Assembly: GCA_050013395.1 (NCBI GenBank)
Contig: JBEKFI010000076.1
Coordinates: forward strand, 1 to 21,175
Direction: 5' to 3'
DNA length: 21,175 nt
Source of the DNA: JBEKZD01 sp050013395
GTDB taxonomy: Bacteria > Verrucomicrobiota > Verrucomicrobiia > Palsa-1439
A program made the translations under genes and the position numbers. Position 1 is the stretch's first letter; each line of letters starts with the position of its first letter. Shown here in pieces: positions 8,800 through 16,632 of the stretch. Under the pieces are notes generated by a model. The model did no database searches. It worked only from the letters and a program-made list of their open reading frames with translations, and had not been told where the DNA came from.

Positions 8800-8911
8800 T
8801 CTGGCCGTAGGAGAATTCGCATCTCGAGAAGCGGCAACTCACGGTGCTTTGCAGCCGCGTTGAAGGCCTTCTTAACTTTCTCGATTCCTTACCACTCCGA
8901 GTTGGATCAGC

Positions 8912-9002
8912 TGGCGGAAGGGGAGGGATTCGAACCCTCGATGGGCCATAGGCCCATACCGGTTTTCGAGACCGGCCCGTTCAACCACTCTGGCACCCTT
9001 CC
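8912..9002 (-). tRNA. tRNA-Ser (anticodon CGA)
   Basis: The minus strand folds as a type II tRNA. The acceptor stem is GGAAGGG / CCCTTCC with discriminator G and an encoded CCA. The anticodon stem is CCGGT / ACCGG around loop CTCGAAA, giving anticodon CGA, which reads UCG. There is a long variable arm (TGGGCC..GGCCCA) and a T loop GTTCGAATC. The long arm and anticodon both identify serine. It lies just downstream of a broken permease gene on the same strand. Confidence 0.96.
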
Positions 9003-9046
9003 AAAAAACCGCCGCCACCCCGAATCTAATTCGGGGCAAGCCTAAC

Positions 9047-9474
9047 TCACCGCCAGCGCTGACGCAAGCTGTCGCTGATGAGGTTAATGCCAGCACCGTC
9101 CAGGCAATCGCCACGCCGGGCGCAATGCACAACCACGGCGCGACCCGAAACGCGCTCCGCTCCTCGCGCAGCATTGTCCCCCACTCCGCGACATCGGGCT
9201 GACCCGACAGTCCGAGCAACGCCAATCCCGCCGACTCCAACACCGCGCCACCCAGCGTCAACGTGGTCAGCACCAGAATCAGCCCAAAGCGATTCGGCAG
9301 AATTTCCCACACCGCGATTCGCCACCGTCCCGCGCCGGCCGCTTTCGCTGCGAGCACGCAATCTTTCGCGCCTTCCGAAACGAACGCCGCGCGCACCTGC
9401 CGCACCGCCGTTGGCAACCCTGCAATTCCGACCGCCACGGCCACGCTCCCCGGCGACAAATGTAGGCAAAACAT
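9047..9474 (-). pseudogene. Remnant of an oligopeptide-type ABC permease (DppC/OppC family)
   Basis: Only the C-terminal half of a binding-protein-dependent permease remains. It includes GIAGLPTAVRQVRAAFVSEG, LAAKAAGAGRWRIAVWEILPN (the EAA loop that contacts the ATPase) and the SGQPDVAEWGTML region. A second frame change near 9083-9092 is needed to reach the normal ending INLISDSLRQRWR, with its stop at 9047. The N-terminal helices are absent: the sequence before about 9470 is unrelated. With no binding protein, second permease or ATPase nearby, this is a dead fragment between thiE and tRNA-Ser. Confidence 0.8.
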
Positions 9475-9500
9475 GAGAAGTCCAAGACAGAGAACTTCTC
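9475..9500. terminator. Possible hairpin after thiE
   Basis: GAGAAGT (9475-9481) and ACTTCTC (9494-9500) are perfect 7-base inverted arms around a 12-base loop. On the minus strand the hairpin is followed by ATGTTTTG, a weak T-rich tail. It lies about 50 bases past the thiE stop and could end the tmk-thiE transcript. The weak tail keeps confidence low. Confidence 0.3.
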
Positions 9501-9548
9501 AGCTTTGGTTCGTTAGGCACGCTCCGCCTCACGGGGCATTCACTGCGC

Positions 9549-10190
9549 TTAAGTCAGCCTCCGCTTAAACGCAGCCGCGGCCTTTCGTACATCGGGCGCG
9601 TTGAGAATCGCCGACACGACTGCGACGCGTTTGGTGCCCGCGTCGAGCAGTTGGTCAAGATTGTCCAGCGTGATGCCGCCGATGGCAAAGAACGGTGTCG
9701 CGACACGCTCCACAATTTGACGGATCAAGTCCAAGCCGACCGATTTGGCACCGGGTTTCGTCGCGGTCGGGAAGATCGGGCCGACGCCGATGTAGTCTGC
9801 GCCATCACGCTCGGCGGCCAGCGCTTGCTCCAGCGAATGGGTGCTGAGGCCGACGATGCGCATATTGGCCAGTGAGTGCACACGCTGCTCGCTCCCGCCG
9901 AGGCGGGACCAGTCTTCTTGGCCGAGATGCACGCCGTCAGCGTTGATCTCGGCCGCGGCCGCGACATCGTCGTTGATGATGACGGGCACGTTGAAGCGAG
10001 AGGCAATGCCCAGCACCGTCATGCCAAGCTTGATCCGTTGCGCTGGCGTCATCTCCTTCGCGCGCACCTGAATCATGTCCACGCCGCCTTCCATCATCGC
10101 GCGGGTCACGTCGCCGGGGTCGCGGTCGCCCAAGTACGCGGTGTCGATAAACCCGTAGAGACGAGCTGAGGCGATGGGCGGGTCTGGCAT
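9549..10190 (-). CDS. thiE: Thiamine-phosphate synthase
   Basis: ThiE joins HMP-pyrophosphate and the thiazole phosphate to make thiamine monophosphate. The 213-residue protein has the TIM-barrel signatures VDMIQVRAKEM (substrate Arg/Lys), VIINDDVAAAAEINADGVHLGQEDW, IVGLSTHS, ADYIGVGPIFPTATKP and PFFAIGGI. I start it at 10190 (MPDPPIASARLYGFID), where the ATG shares a base with the upstream phosphofructokinase stop (TAATG). A start 21 codons further up would lie inside that gene and adds residues not typical of the family. No other thi gene and no TPP riboswitch are visible, so it seems driven by the upstream operon. Confidence 0.93.
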   Translation of the reverse strand: MPDPPIASARLYGFIDTAYLGDRDPGDVTRAMMEGGVDMIQVRAKEMTPAQRIKLGMTVLGIASRFNVPVIINDDVAAAAEINADGVHLGQEDWSRLGGSEQRVHSLANMRIVGLSTHSLEQALAAERDGADYIGVGPIFPTATKPGAKSVGLDLIRQIVERVATPFFAIGGITLDNLDQLLDAGTKRVAVVSAILNAPDVRKAAAAFKRRLT

Positions 10191-11251
10191 TAACCGAAAA
10201 ACACTCGGGCAACGTCGTAAAGCTCTTTGGTTACGCAGCGGTTGCGCACGCATAGCTTCGGTTTGCCCGTCTTCTTGTCGGTGACTTCCGTGACCACCTT
10301 GTCGATGTCAACCCCGACGATTTCTGTGCCGCGCAGCGCGACCATTCTGCCGAACTGGCCGGACATGGCCAACTCGACAGCCTTGACGCCGTAGCGTGTG
10401 CCGAGCACGCGGTCGTAAGCGGTGGGCGTGCCGCCGCGCTGGACGTGACCGAGTACCACCGCGCGACTTTCAATGCCGGTACGTTCCTCGATTTCCCTGC
10501 AAAGCACCTCGCCGATGCCGCCGAGTCGGATGTGACCAAACGCATCCAGTTCCTTGGTCTGCAGCACTTCATGCCCTTCGAGCTTGAAACCTTCGGCGAC
10601 GGCAATGATCGAAAAATTCCTGCCGCTTGCTTGTCGCGCTTTGATGATCTTGCAGATTTCGTCGAGCGACATGGGGAATTCGGGCAGCAGCACGACGTCC
10701 GCTCCGCCCGCGATGCCGGACCACAGCGCGATCCAGCCCGCCTGACGTCCCATCACCTCCACGACCAGCGCGCGGCTGTGCGCCTCGGCGGTGGTGTGCA
10801 ACCGGTCGATCGCTTCCGTGGCGATGTTCACGGCGGTGTCGAAACCGAAGGTCTGATCGGTGCCGTCGATGTCGTTATCGATGGTCTTGGGCACACCGAT
10901 GACCGTCGTGCCACGTTTGTGCAGACGCGACGCGACGCTCAACGTGTCGTCGCCGCCGATGGCGATCAATGTGCTGACGTCGAACCCTTTCAAATTGCGG
11001 ATGATCGCGTCGACCTGCTCTTCCGTAGGATTGGTGCGGGATGTGCCGAGGATGGTGCCGCCGAGGTGCAAGATGCCCGACACGCTTGCGCGGTTGAGCG
11101 AGATGAATTCGCCCTTGATGACGCCGGCCCAACCGTTTTTGAACCCGATCACTTCGTAGCCTTCCAGCAACGCTTTGCGGGTCACGGCGCGAATGACCGC
11201 GTTGAGTCCCGGGCAATCCCCGCCGCCTGTCAACATGGCAATTTTTTTCAT
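10190..11251 (-). CDS. Phosphofructokinase with pyrophosphate-type active-site residues
   Basis: This enzyme phosphorylates fructose 6-phosphate in glycolysis. The 353 residues include TGGGDCPGLNAVIR, GGTILGTSRTNP, IAIGGDDTLSVA (Asp102), PKTIDNDIDGTD (Lys122), VEVMGRQAGW and LGHVQRGGTPTAYDR. In the PFK superfamily, Gly at both key positions (GGDG, PGTIDND) goes with ATP use. Asp in GGDD together with Lys in PKTIDND goes with pyrophosphate use. This protein has Asp and Lys, so I infer a PPi-dependent, possibly reversible, enzyme. It sits 18 bp after accC and its stop overlaps thiE. Automated annotation could easily call it ATP-dependent pfkA. Confidence 0.93.
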   Translation of the reverse strand: MKKIAMLTGGGDCPGLNAVIRAVTRKALLEGYEVIGFKNGWAGVIKGEFISLNRASVSGILHLGGTILGTSRTNPTEEQVDAIIRNLKGFDVSTLIAIGGDDTLSVASRLHKRGTTVIGVPKTIDNDIDGTDQTFGFDTAVNIATEAIDRLHTTAEAHSRALVVEVMGRQAGWIALWSGIAGGADVVLLPEFPMSLDEICKIIKARQASGRNFSIIAVAEGFKLEGHEVLQTKELDAFGHIRLGGIGEVLCREIEERTGIESRAVVLGHVQRGGTPTAYDRVLGTRYGVKAVELAMSGQFGRMVALRGTEIVGVDIDKVVTEVTDKKTGKPKLCVRNRCVTKELYDVARVFFG

Positions 11252-11269
11252 GGCAATCTGATTCTAATT

Positions 11270-12673
11270 CTATGCAGCCTGGGTTTTCAAAGTTTGTTCT
11301 TCTGCCTTGGCGGCTGGCACCAACGGCTGAGTGGCCGCCAGCAACCGATCGATAAACGCCGTCGAGTAACGGCCTCGACGGAAATTGGGATCTTTCAAGA
11401 TGAGCTTATGCAGCGGAATTGTCGTGTTGACTCCGCGAATCATGAATTCATCCAGCGCGCGCGCCATTCGATCCATCGCCGTGCGCCGGTCGCGCCCGTA
11501 GCAAATCAGCTTGGCGATCATCGAGTCGTAAGTGGGCGGGATCACATAGCCCGAGTAGACATGGGTGTCGACGCGGACGCCGTGGCCGCCGGGCGTGTAG
11601 AGAAAGTCGATCCGGCCCGGGCACGGCTGGAAATTGTTGAAGGGGTCTTCGGCGTTGATGCGGCATTCGACGGCTGCTTTCTGAAATTCGATGTTTTTCT
11701 GGTCGTAGCCGAGTTCTTCCCCGGCGGCGAGGCGAATCTGTTCCTTGACGATATCGATGCCGGTGACCTCTTCGGTGACCGGATGCTCGACCTGAATGCG
11801 GGTGTTCATCTCGATGAAGTAAAAGTCGCCCGTCGCATCGAGCAGCATCTCCACCGTGCCGGCGTTGACGTACTTCACCGACTCCGCGGCTTTGATGGCG
11901 GCTTTCCCCATCTTCTTGCGCAGGTCGCTGGTGAGGATCGGGGACGGCGACTCTTCGAGCAACTTTTGATAGCGACGCTGCAGGCTGCAATCGCGTTCGC
12001 CGAGGTGAACGACTTTGCCTTTGCGGTCGGCGAGGATTTGAAATTCGATGTGGTGCGGGCTGTCGATGAGTTTCTCGATGTAAACGGCTGGATTGGCGAA
12101 AGCGCGTTCGGCTTCGGAACGAGCGGTATGAAAAGCTTTGACAAGGCTGGGGTCGTTATGCGCGGCCCGCATGCCGCAACCGCCACCGCCGCCTGCGGCT
12201 TTGATAATCACAGGATAACCGATGCGGCGCGCGACTTTCAGTGCGTCCGCTTCGCTATCCACAGGGCCGTCGCTGCCCGGGACGATCGGCACGCCCGCTT
12301 TGCGCATCGTTTCACGGGCGGCAACCTTGTCGCCCATGGCGCGGATGGCGGCACTGGGCGGCCCGATGAACTTGATGTTGCAATTCTCGCAAACCTCGGC
12401 AAAGTGCGCGTTTTCGGCAAGAAAACCGTAGCCGGGGTGAATGGCCTCCACGTCGCCGACTTCGGCCGCGCTGATGATGCGATCGATCTTCAGGTAGCTT
12501 TCCGTGCTCGGTCCCGGACCGATACAGATGGCTTCGTCGGCGAGTTGGACGTGCAACGAATCGGCGTCGGCCTGCGAGTAGACGGCCAAGGTGCGGATGC
12601 CAAGCTCCTTGCAAGCGCGGATGACGCGTACGGCGATCTCTCCGCGGTTGGCGATTAAGATTTTGTCAAACAT
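11270..12673 (-). CDS. accC: Biotin carboxylase subunit of acetyl-CoA carboxylase
   Basis: AccC carboxylates biotin on BCCP with ATP and bicarbonate, the first half-reaction of fatty acid synthesis. It has 467 residues: the N-terminal domain starts KILIANRGEIAVRVIRACKELGI and contains HPGYGFLAENA. The ATP-grasp part has IKAAGGGGGCGMR, LGERDCSLQRRYQKLLEESPSP and FIEMNTRIQVEHPVTEEVTG (bicarbonate Arg and catalytic Glu). The C-terminal part has AVECRINAEDP and the PGGHGVRVDTHVYSGY segment. A Gln/Ala-rich tail makes it slightly longer than the usual 445-450. It lies 42 bp downstream of accB in the usual order. A long open frame on the opposite strand here is only a shadow. Confidence 0.97.
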   Translation of the reverse strand: MFDKILIANRGEIAVRVIRACKELGIRTLAVYSQADADSLHVQLADEAICIGPGPSTESYLKIDRIISAAEVGDVEAIHPGYGFLAENAHFAEVCENCNIKFIGPPSAAIRAMGDKVAARETMRKAGVPIVPGSDGPVDSEADALKVARRIGYPVIIKAAGGGGGCGMRAAHNDPSLVKAFHTARSEAERAFANPAVYIEKLIDSPHHIEFQILADRKGKVVHLGERDCSLQRRYQKLLEESPSPILTSDLRKKMGKAAIKAAESVKYVNAGTVEMLLDATGDFYFIEMNTRIQVEHPVTEEVTGIDIVKEQIRLAAGEELGYDQKNIEFQKAAVECRINAEDPFNNFQPCPGRIDFLYTPGGHGVRVDTHVYSGYVIPPTYDSMIAKLICYGRDRRTAMDRMARALDEFMIRGVNTTIPLHKLILKDPNFRRGRYSTAFIDRLLAATQPLVPAAKAEEQTLKTQAA

Positions 12674-12715
12674 GACTGAACACTCGCAATAGTGCCGAGT
12701 CCTTCTCGACCGACG

Positions 12716-13168
12716 CTACTTGACGCGTACCTCGAACAGTTTCTGGCCAAACTCGACTGGTTTGGCGTTTTCGACAAGCACCACGGTGATAACGCCCCTG
12801 ATCTCGGCCTTGATCTCGTTCATCACTTTCATGGCCTCGATGATACAGACGACGGCTTCCTCGTCCACCTGCTTGCCGACCTCCACATAGGGCGGCGCTT
12901 CAGGCGAAGGCCCTCGGTAAAATGTGCCGACCATGGGAGAGGTGATGTATTTGATCTCGGCGTCGGAGGCGGCAGCGGCGGCCTGTGCTGGAGCGGCTTC
13001 CGCAGGGGTCGCGGGCACTGCGGCCGGAGGAGGGACTGAGACGGTTTGCTGAAAGCCTTCGGGACCGCGTTTAATGCGGATTTTCAGGCCGTCTTCCTCC
13101 ATGGAGAACTCCGAGAGGTCGTTTTCCTTCATCATGGCGATGATGGCTTTGATCTGTTCCAGTTCCAT
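12716..13168 (-). CDS. accB: Biotin carboxyl carrier protein (BCCP)
   Basis: This is the biotinylated carrier of acetyl-CoA carboxylase. The 150-residue protein has an N-terminal helical part (MELEQIKAIIAMMKENDLSEF), a Pro/Ala-rich flexible linker at about 44-68 and a C-terminal biotinyl domain with SPMVGTFYRGPSPEAPPYVEVG. The target lysine is Lys114 in EAMKVMNEI. AGAGGAAG upstream of the ATG is a good ribosome binding site. It lies between aroQ (51 bp upstream) and accC (42 bp downstream). Many bacteria have efp between aroQ and accB, but here it is absent. Confidence 0.97.
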   Translation of the reverse strand: MELEQIKAIIAMMKENDLSEFSMEEDGLKIRIKRGPEGFQQTVSVPPPAAVPATPAEAAPAQAAAAASDAEIKYITSPMVGTFYRGPSPEAPPYVEVGKQVDEEAVVCIIEAMKVMNEIKAEIRGVITVVLVENAKPVEFGQKLFEVRVK

Positions 13169-13219
13169 GGTCGCTTCCTCTGTAAGGGGGCGATGTTCTA
13201 ACGATTCGCCCCCAACCTG

Positions 13220-13690
13220 TCAAGCTTGCCCAATGCCGCTCGGGGCAGCCGCAATCGCCTTCGCTGCGGCAACTGCCGCCTCCAATCCCAGCACGTAACT
13301 CAACGGACCGAAACCGCTGATTTGGCCGACGCACGCTGGCGCGACCAGCGATCTCTCTCTAAATGCCTCGCGGGCATGAATATTTGATAGATGGATTTCC
13401 ACGGTCGGGACTTTGATGGCCGCGATCGCATCTCGGATTGCGATGCTCGTGTGCGTGTAAGCTGCCGGGTTGATAACAATCGCATCCACTTGATGTCCAG
13501 CGCATCGGCCAATTCTGTCGACAATTTCTCCTTCGTGGTTCGATTGCAGGAAATCAACCTCAACGCCCAACTCTGACGCGCGCCTCCGCACCAGCTTCTC
13601 GATTTCTGCCAGCGATGTGCGCCCGTAAATGTCCGTCTCGCGTGACCCCAGCAGATTCAGGTTGGGGCCATTTATAAAAAGAATCTTCAT
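13220..13690 (-). CDS. aroQ: Type II 3-dehydroquinate dehydratase
   Basis: AroQ removes water from 3-dehydroquinate in the shikimate pathway; the enzyme is normally a dodecamer. The 156 residues show INGPNLNLLGSRE..IYGRTS (catalytic Tyr22, Arg17), FLQSNHEGEIVDRI, VINPAAYTHTSIAIRDAI and EIHLSNIHAREAFR (catalytic His). The length is typical. Its ATG overlaps the stop of the O-antigen-ligase/TPR gene by ATGA, so it is probably translated from that transcript. The aroQ-accB-accC order is common in bacteria. Confidence 0.96.
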   Translation of the reverse strand: MKILFINGPNLNLLGSRETDIYGRTSLAEIEKLVRRRASELGVEVDFLQSNHEGEIVDRIGRCAGHQVDAIVINPAAYTHTSIAIRDAIAAIKVPTVEIHLSNIHAREAFRERSLVAPACVGQISGFGPLSYVLGLEAAVAAAKAIAAAPSGIGQA

Positions 13691-15561
13691 TTTTCCTTGG
13701 CGGGGGAGGACTGTAGCAAACTGCTGGAGGATTGTCTAACGCTTTCCTCGGCTTTAGTCAGCTCCTGACGATAACACAGGTGAGTTTGGTCGCGGCAATC
13801 TTGAGTCGGATTGAACGCAACTGCCTGCCGCAGTTCCCTGACGACTCTCTCGTTGATGCCATGCGCGGCCATTTCGGCACGAGCAAGTCGCCAATGGTAG
13901 GAGGCGCGAAACGGGTCGTTATTGATCGCCGCTTGGTAATGCCTGATCGCCTCGTCGAACTTTCCCAGACGGACTGCCAAATTGCCAGCAGCCGCTTGGT
14001 AAGAAGCGTTGTGCGGCGACAAACTCACGGCGCGCTGAATCTCCTCAAAGGCGGCCACTGGGTTCTCCCGCTCCAAGCCGAGGGCCTGACCGTGCAGAAA
14101 ACTGGCCGCCAGAGCCTGTCCTTCCATCCAGACTACTGTGCCCACAACCACAGCGCAGATCAAACCGACCGCCCATTTGGCTTTTCCTTGAGGTATGACA
14201 GGTTTGACAGTCGGGAGTTCTTTCAGACCCTGCAGGATTCCGAGCAACAAAAAGGCAGGGATCGCCACCCCAGGCACGTACAGGTCGAAATCAACCAACC
14301 CATGCACCACCCAACCCGTCAACGCTGCGCACGCCGCAATCGTACCGACATCGCCTCGCCGTTGCGCGGCCAAGCTCAAGCTATCCTTTATTGCCAGCAA
14401 CCACAGGGCTGCAAAGACAATGAAGGCGGGCAGGCCTGAATCCGACCACATTTCTAGGAAGTTGTTATGGACGAGCTGCGCCTCCTCGGTCTGAGCAATC
14501 TTGTACTTTGGATAAATTGAGCCGAACGTTCCCGGTCCTGTGCCCAGCCAGAAGTGGTCGCGGGCAATCGCCATCGCTCCTCGCCAGTAATCGCCCCGCG
14601 CCTCCAAGCTGCTCCGCCCCAGCGTGATTAGTCCGCGGTGTTGAGCAACCAAGAACATGCTCACGAAAACAAGGACTGCAAAGCTGATGCCAATACCGCG
14701 GCGCGCCCCTCTCGGGATGAAGCAAAGCAAACCCAGTCGGTTTGCCGGGTGTGCCGACGTACCGCGGCGCGCCCCTCTCGGGATGAAGCAAAGCAAACCC
14801 ACAAAGATCATCACTGCAAAAGCCACGAACCCGCCACGTGATCCCGTAAGCAGCAGACAATAACCCATCAATCCGCCCACGAAAACCAGCGCGAGCCATT
14901 TGACTCGGGCATCCCAATCCCTGGCACGCACCCAAATCCAGGCCAGCGTGGGCGCAAACGCCACCACCAAATACCCGGCTAGTGCGTTTGGATAGCCTCC
15001 GAACCATGCAAAAACCCGGTTGCTTGTCATTCGCAGAAGCAAGTCTCGCGGCATTGCGGCTTGGTCGCCGTAAAGCGCCGCAAACTCTCTTGTGTCCTGC
15101 AACCCGCCGAAATGTTGTTGCACAGCAAGGATGACCGCGAGAAATGTCGCCAATCCCAGCCCGCCGAAAATCCGCACGGCGGCTGCGCCATCCCGTACAT
15201 ACCAGGCCGCCGTGTAAAACAGCAGGACACAGGTCGCAAAGTGCATGAGCGTGTCTGCCGAAAGTTGGCGGTTGATGGAAGTCGCCGCCGCCAGCGCCTG
15301 CGTTGCGAGAAATGCCACGGGCAACAGGAACAGCACGTCAACACGCGCCGCCAGCCGCTCCGAATCCAGCACCAGCCACAGCAAGGCGGCGAAAGCGAAG
15401 ATCACTGCGATTTGATTCGGCCAAGAGAAAAACACCCATTCGAAGAAGTCGGCTGGAGGAATCAGGTGCGCTTGGGTCACGACTGGCGTGCCGAACTTCA
15501 GCGGCGCAAGGAACGCCAGAGCGGCCAGGCAGGCGACGATCCAACGACTGAAAGTTTTCAT
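13687..15561 (-). CDS. O-antigen ligase/Wzy-type membrane protein with C-terminal TPR
   Basis: This 624-residue polytopic inner-membrane protein has about a dozen hydrophobic helices over residues 1-450. It has the ligase-type motifs TGSRGGFVAF and HFWLGTGPGTFGSIYP..HNNFLEMWSDSGLPAF (periplasmic loop with the key His). A TPR-like tail (about 500-600) includes NPVAAFEEIQRAVSLSPHN and FDEAIRHYQAAINNDPF. Such proteins transfer or polymerise glycans; the acceptor cannot be told, and it might also glycosylate proteins. A 42-bp repeat occurs twice in frame in a loop between two helices, adding two copies of LLCFIPRGARRG. It starts 60 bp after the holB-like gene and its stop overlaps aroQ. Glycan genes elsewhere (6022-8799) might work with it. 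Confidence 0.87.
   Translation of the reverse strand: MKTFSRWIVACLAALAFLAPLKFGTPVVTQAHLIPPADFFEWVFFSWPNQIAVIFAFAALLWLVLDSERLAARVDVLFLLPVAFLATQALAAATSINRQLSADTLMHFATCVLLFYTAAWYVRDGAAAVRIFGGLGLATFLAVILAVQQHFGGLQDTREFAALYGDQAAMPRDLLLRMTSNRVFAWFGGYPNALAGYLVVAFAPTLAWIWVRARDWDARVKWLALVFVGGLMGYCLLLTGSRGGFVAFAVMIFVGLLCFIPRGARRGTSAHPANRLGLLCFIPRGARRGIGISFAVLVFVSMFLVAQHRGLITLGRSSLEARGDYWRGAMAIARDHFWLGTGPGTFGSIYPKYKIAQTEEAQLVHNNFLEMWSDSGLPAFIVFAALWLLAIKDSLSLAAQRRGDVGTIAACAALTGWVVHGLVDFDLYVPGVAIPAFLLLGILQGLKELPTVKPVIPQGKAKWAVGLICAVVVGTVVWMEGQALAASFLHGQALGLERENPVAAFEEIQRAVSLSPHNASYQAAAGNLAVRLGKFDEAIRHYQAAINNDPFRASYHWRLARAEMAAHGINERVVRELRQAVAFNPTQDCRDQTHLCYRQELTKAEESVRQSSSSLLQSSPAKEK
14694..14801. repeat. 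Two perfect 42-bp direct repeats inside the ligase gene
   Basis: Positions 14694-14735 and 14760-14801 are identical and separated by 24 bases. The period is 66 bases, or 22 codons, so the frame is kept. Each codes for GLLCFIPRGARRG on the minus strand. The 24-base spacer has short inverted ends (GTCGG / CCGAC). The insertion adds a basic segment to the loop after the GSRGG-containing helix. Confidence 0.88.
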
Positions 15562-15621
15562 GCAGCGGCTTCTTCGATGTGTTGACAGTGACTTTCGCGG
15601 GCTAAGAAACCGATCACATCC

Positions 15622-16632
15622 TCATGCCGCTCCTATCTTCAGCAAACCGACTTCCAGCGCCAACGTCTCCGAGACGTTGCGCGCCAACGATTCACGGATT
15701 TGTTCGATCGCATCGAGGTTAGCCGCCGCCCGCGTGTAGGTCAAACCGGTCGCGGCCCGTTGCGCGGCGTGCATCATGTCGGGATGTTCGAGGAGATTCT
15801 TGTCTGCGCCCTCGACACACAGCAGCACATCACCGAACCACATGTAGATTTCTTCCAGCACCCGCCCGCGCGCCGCCCGATACTCCCCTTCGATGCGTCC
15901 CTCCATTTGGGCTTCAATGCGCTCGCGCACTTTCGAGTCGAGTTCCTCGTACCGCTCCAGATTCTCTTCGGCCTCAACACGCGACCGAATCTCCGCCCGA
16001 ATCTCCTGCAACAGCGCGCTCAGCTCGGAGAGCAAGCGGTAGGTGTGTGCGATTCCTCGTTCATCCTGGGCTGAAAACCTCACCAGCAACGGCAGCAACC
16101 TAGTGCGATACGGCGACTCGGCTCGCAGCGTCTTTCCGAAGGAGATCTTCAGACAGCGCGAGAGAATCGTCGGCAGCAATCGTTGCGGCTCGGCACTGAG
16201 CAATAGGATCACGGTTTGCGCGGGCGGTTCCTCCAACGTCTTGAGGAACGCGTTGCTGGCTTCTTCGCCCATGCAGTCGGCGTCCACGATGATGCCGATT
16301 TTGACACGCGCCTCCGCCGGACGCAGATGAATCGAGCGCTCAAACTCCCGGATCTGCTCGACGGTGATGCGCCGGCTCTTGGATTCGGGCTGCACCCAGT
16401 GAATGTCGGTATGAACGTTTTCGTCGATGCGCTTGCAGGAATCACACCGGTCACAAGAGTCGGCTTCTTTCTTCAGACAATTCAGCGCCTTGGCTAGAGT
16501 CTTTGCCATCGCTTCCTTGCCACAGTCACGTGGTCCGGCGAATAGGTACGCGTGCGCCAGACGACGGTGCTGCAGACTGCGGCGCAGTTGCTCGGCGATG
16601 AATCGATGCTCAGGCAGATCGCTGAAGGACAT
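15622..16632 (-). CDS. holB: DNA polymerase III delta' subunit (clamp-loader ATPase-like)
   Basis: This is a clamp-loader subunit that helps place the sliding clamp on DNA. The 336 residues begin with RFIAEQLRRSLQHRRLAHAYLFAGPRDCGKE (P-loop at 33-40, with Glu instead of Ser/Thr after Lys39, as delta' is often degenerate). A four-cysteine zinc site follows (NC..DSCDRCDSC), then EASNAFLKTLEEPP and LLPTILSRC (sensor/SRC motif). The C-terminal half is helical and poorly conserved. It overlaps tmk by 23 bases, the classic tmk-holB pairing. RuvB or DnaX could share the P-loop, but the gene pair and the weak Walker A favour delta'. Confidence 0.9.
   Translation of the reverse strand: MSFSDLPEHRFIAEQLRRSLQHRRLAHAYLFAGPRDCGKEAMAKTLAKALNCLKKEADSCDRCDSCKRIDENVHTDIHWVQPESKSRRITVEQIREFERSIHLRPAEARVKIGIIVDADCMGEEASNAFLKTLEEPPAQTVILLLSAEPQRLLPTILSRCLKISFGKTLRAESPYRTRLLPLLVRFSAQDERGIAHTYRLLSELSALLQEIRAEIRSRVEAEENLERYEELDSKVRERIEAQMEGRIEGEYRAARGRVLEEIYMWFGDVLLCVEGADKNLLEHPDMMHAAQRAATGLTYTRAAANLDAIEQIRESLARNVSETLALEVGLLKIGAA

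Noticed and set aside
8872..9046. Open frame continuing from the permease through the tRNA gene
   Set aside because: The coding resemblance to permeases ends before the tRNA; the frame crosses a complete tRNA-Ser and is not plausible protein.
8912..9474. Integration site of a genomic island at the tRNA-Ser
   Set aside because: There is no integrase and no direct repeat of the tRNA 3' end in the window, and the neighbouring permease fragment reads as simple decay.
10445..12658. 737-codon open frame on the plus strand
   Set aside because: It lies opposite pfk and accC, both unmistakable on the minus strand, and its translation (His/Arg/Asp-rich, no domains) is typical of the antisense shadow of GC-rich codons.
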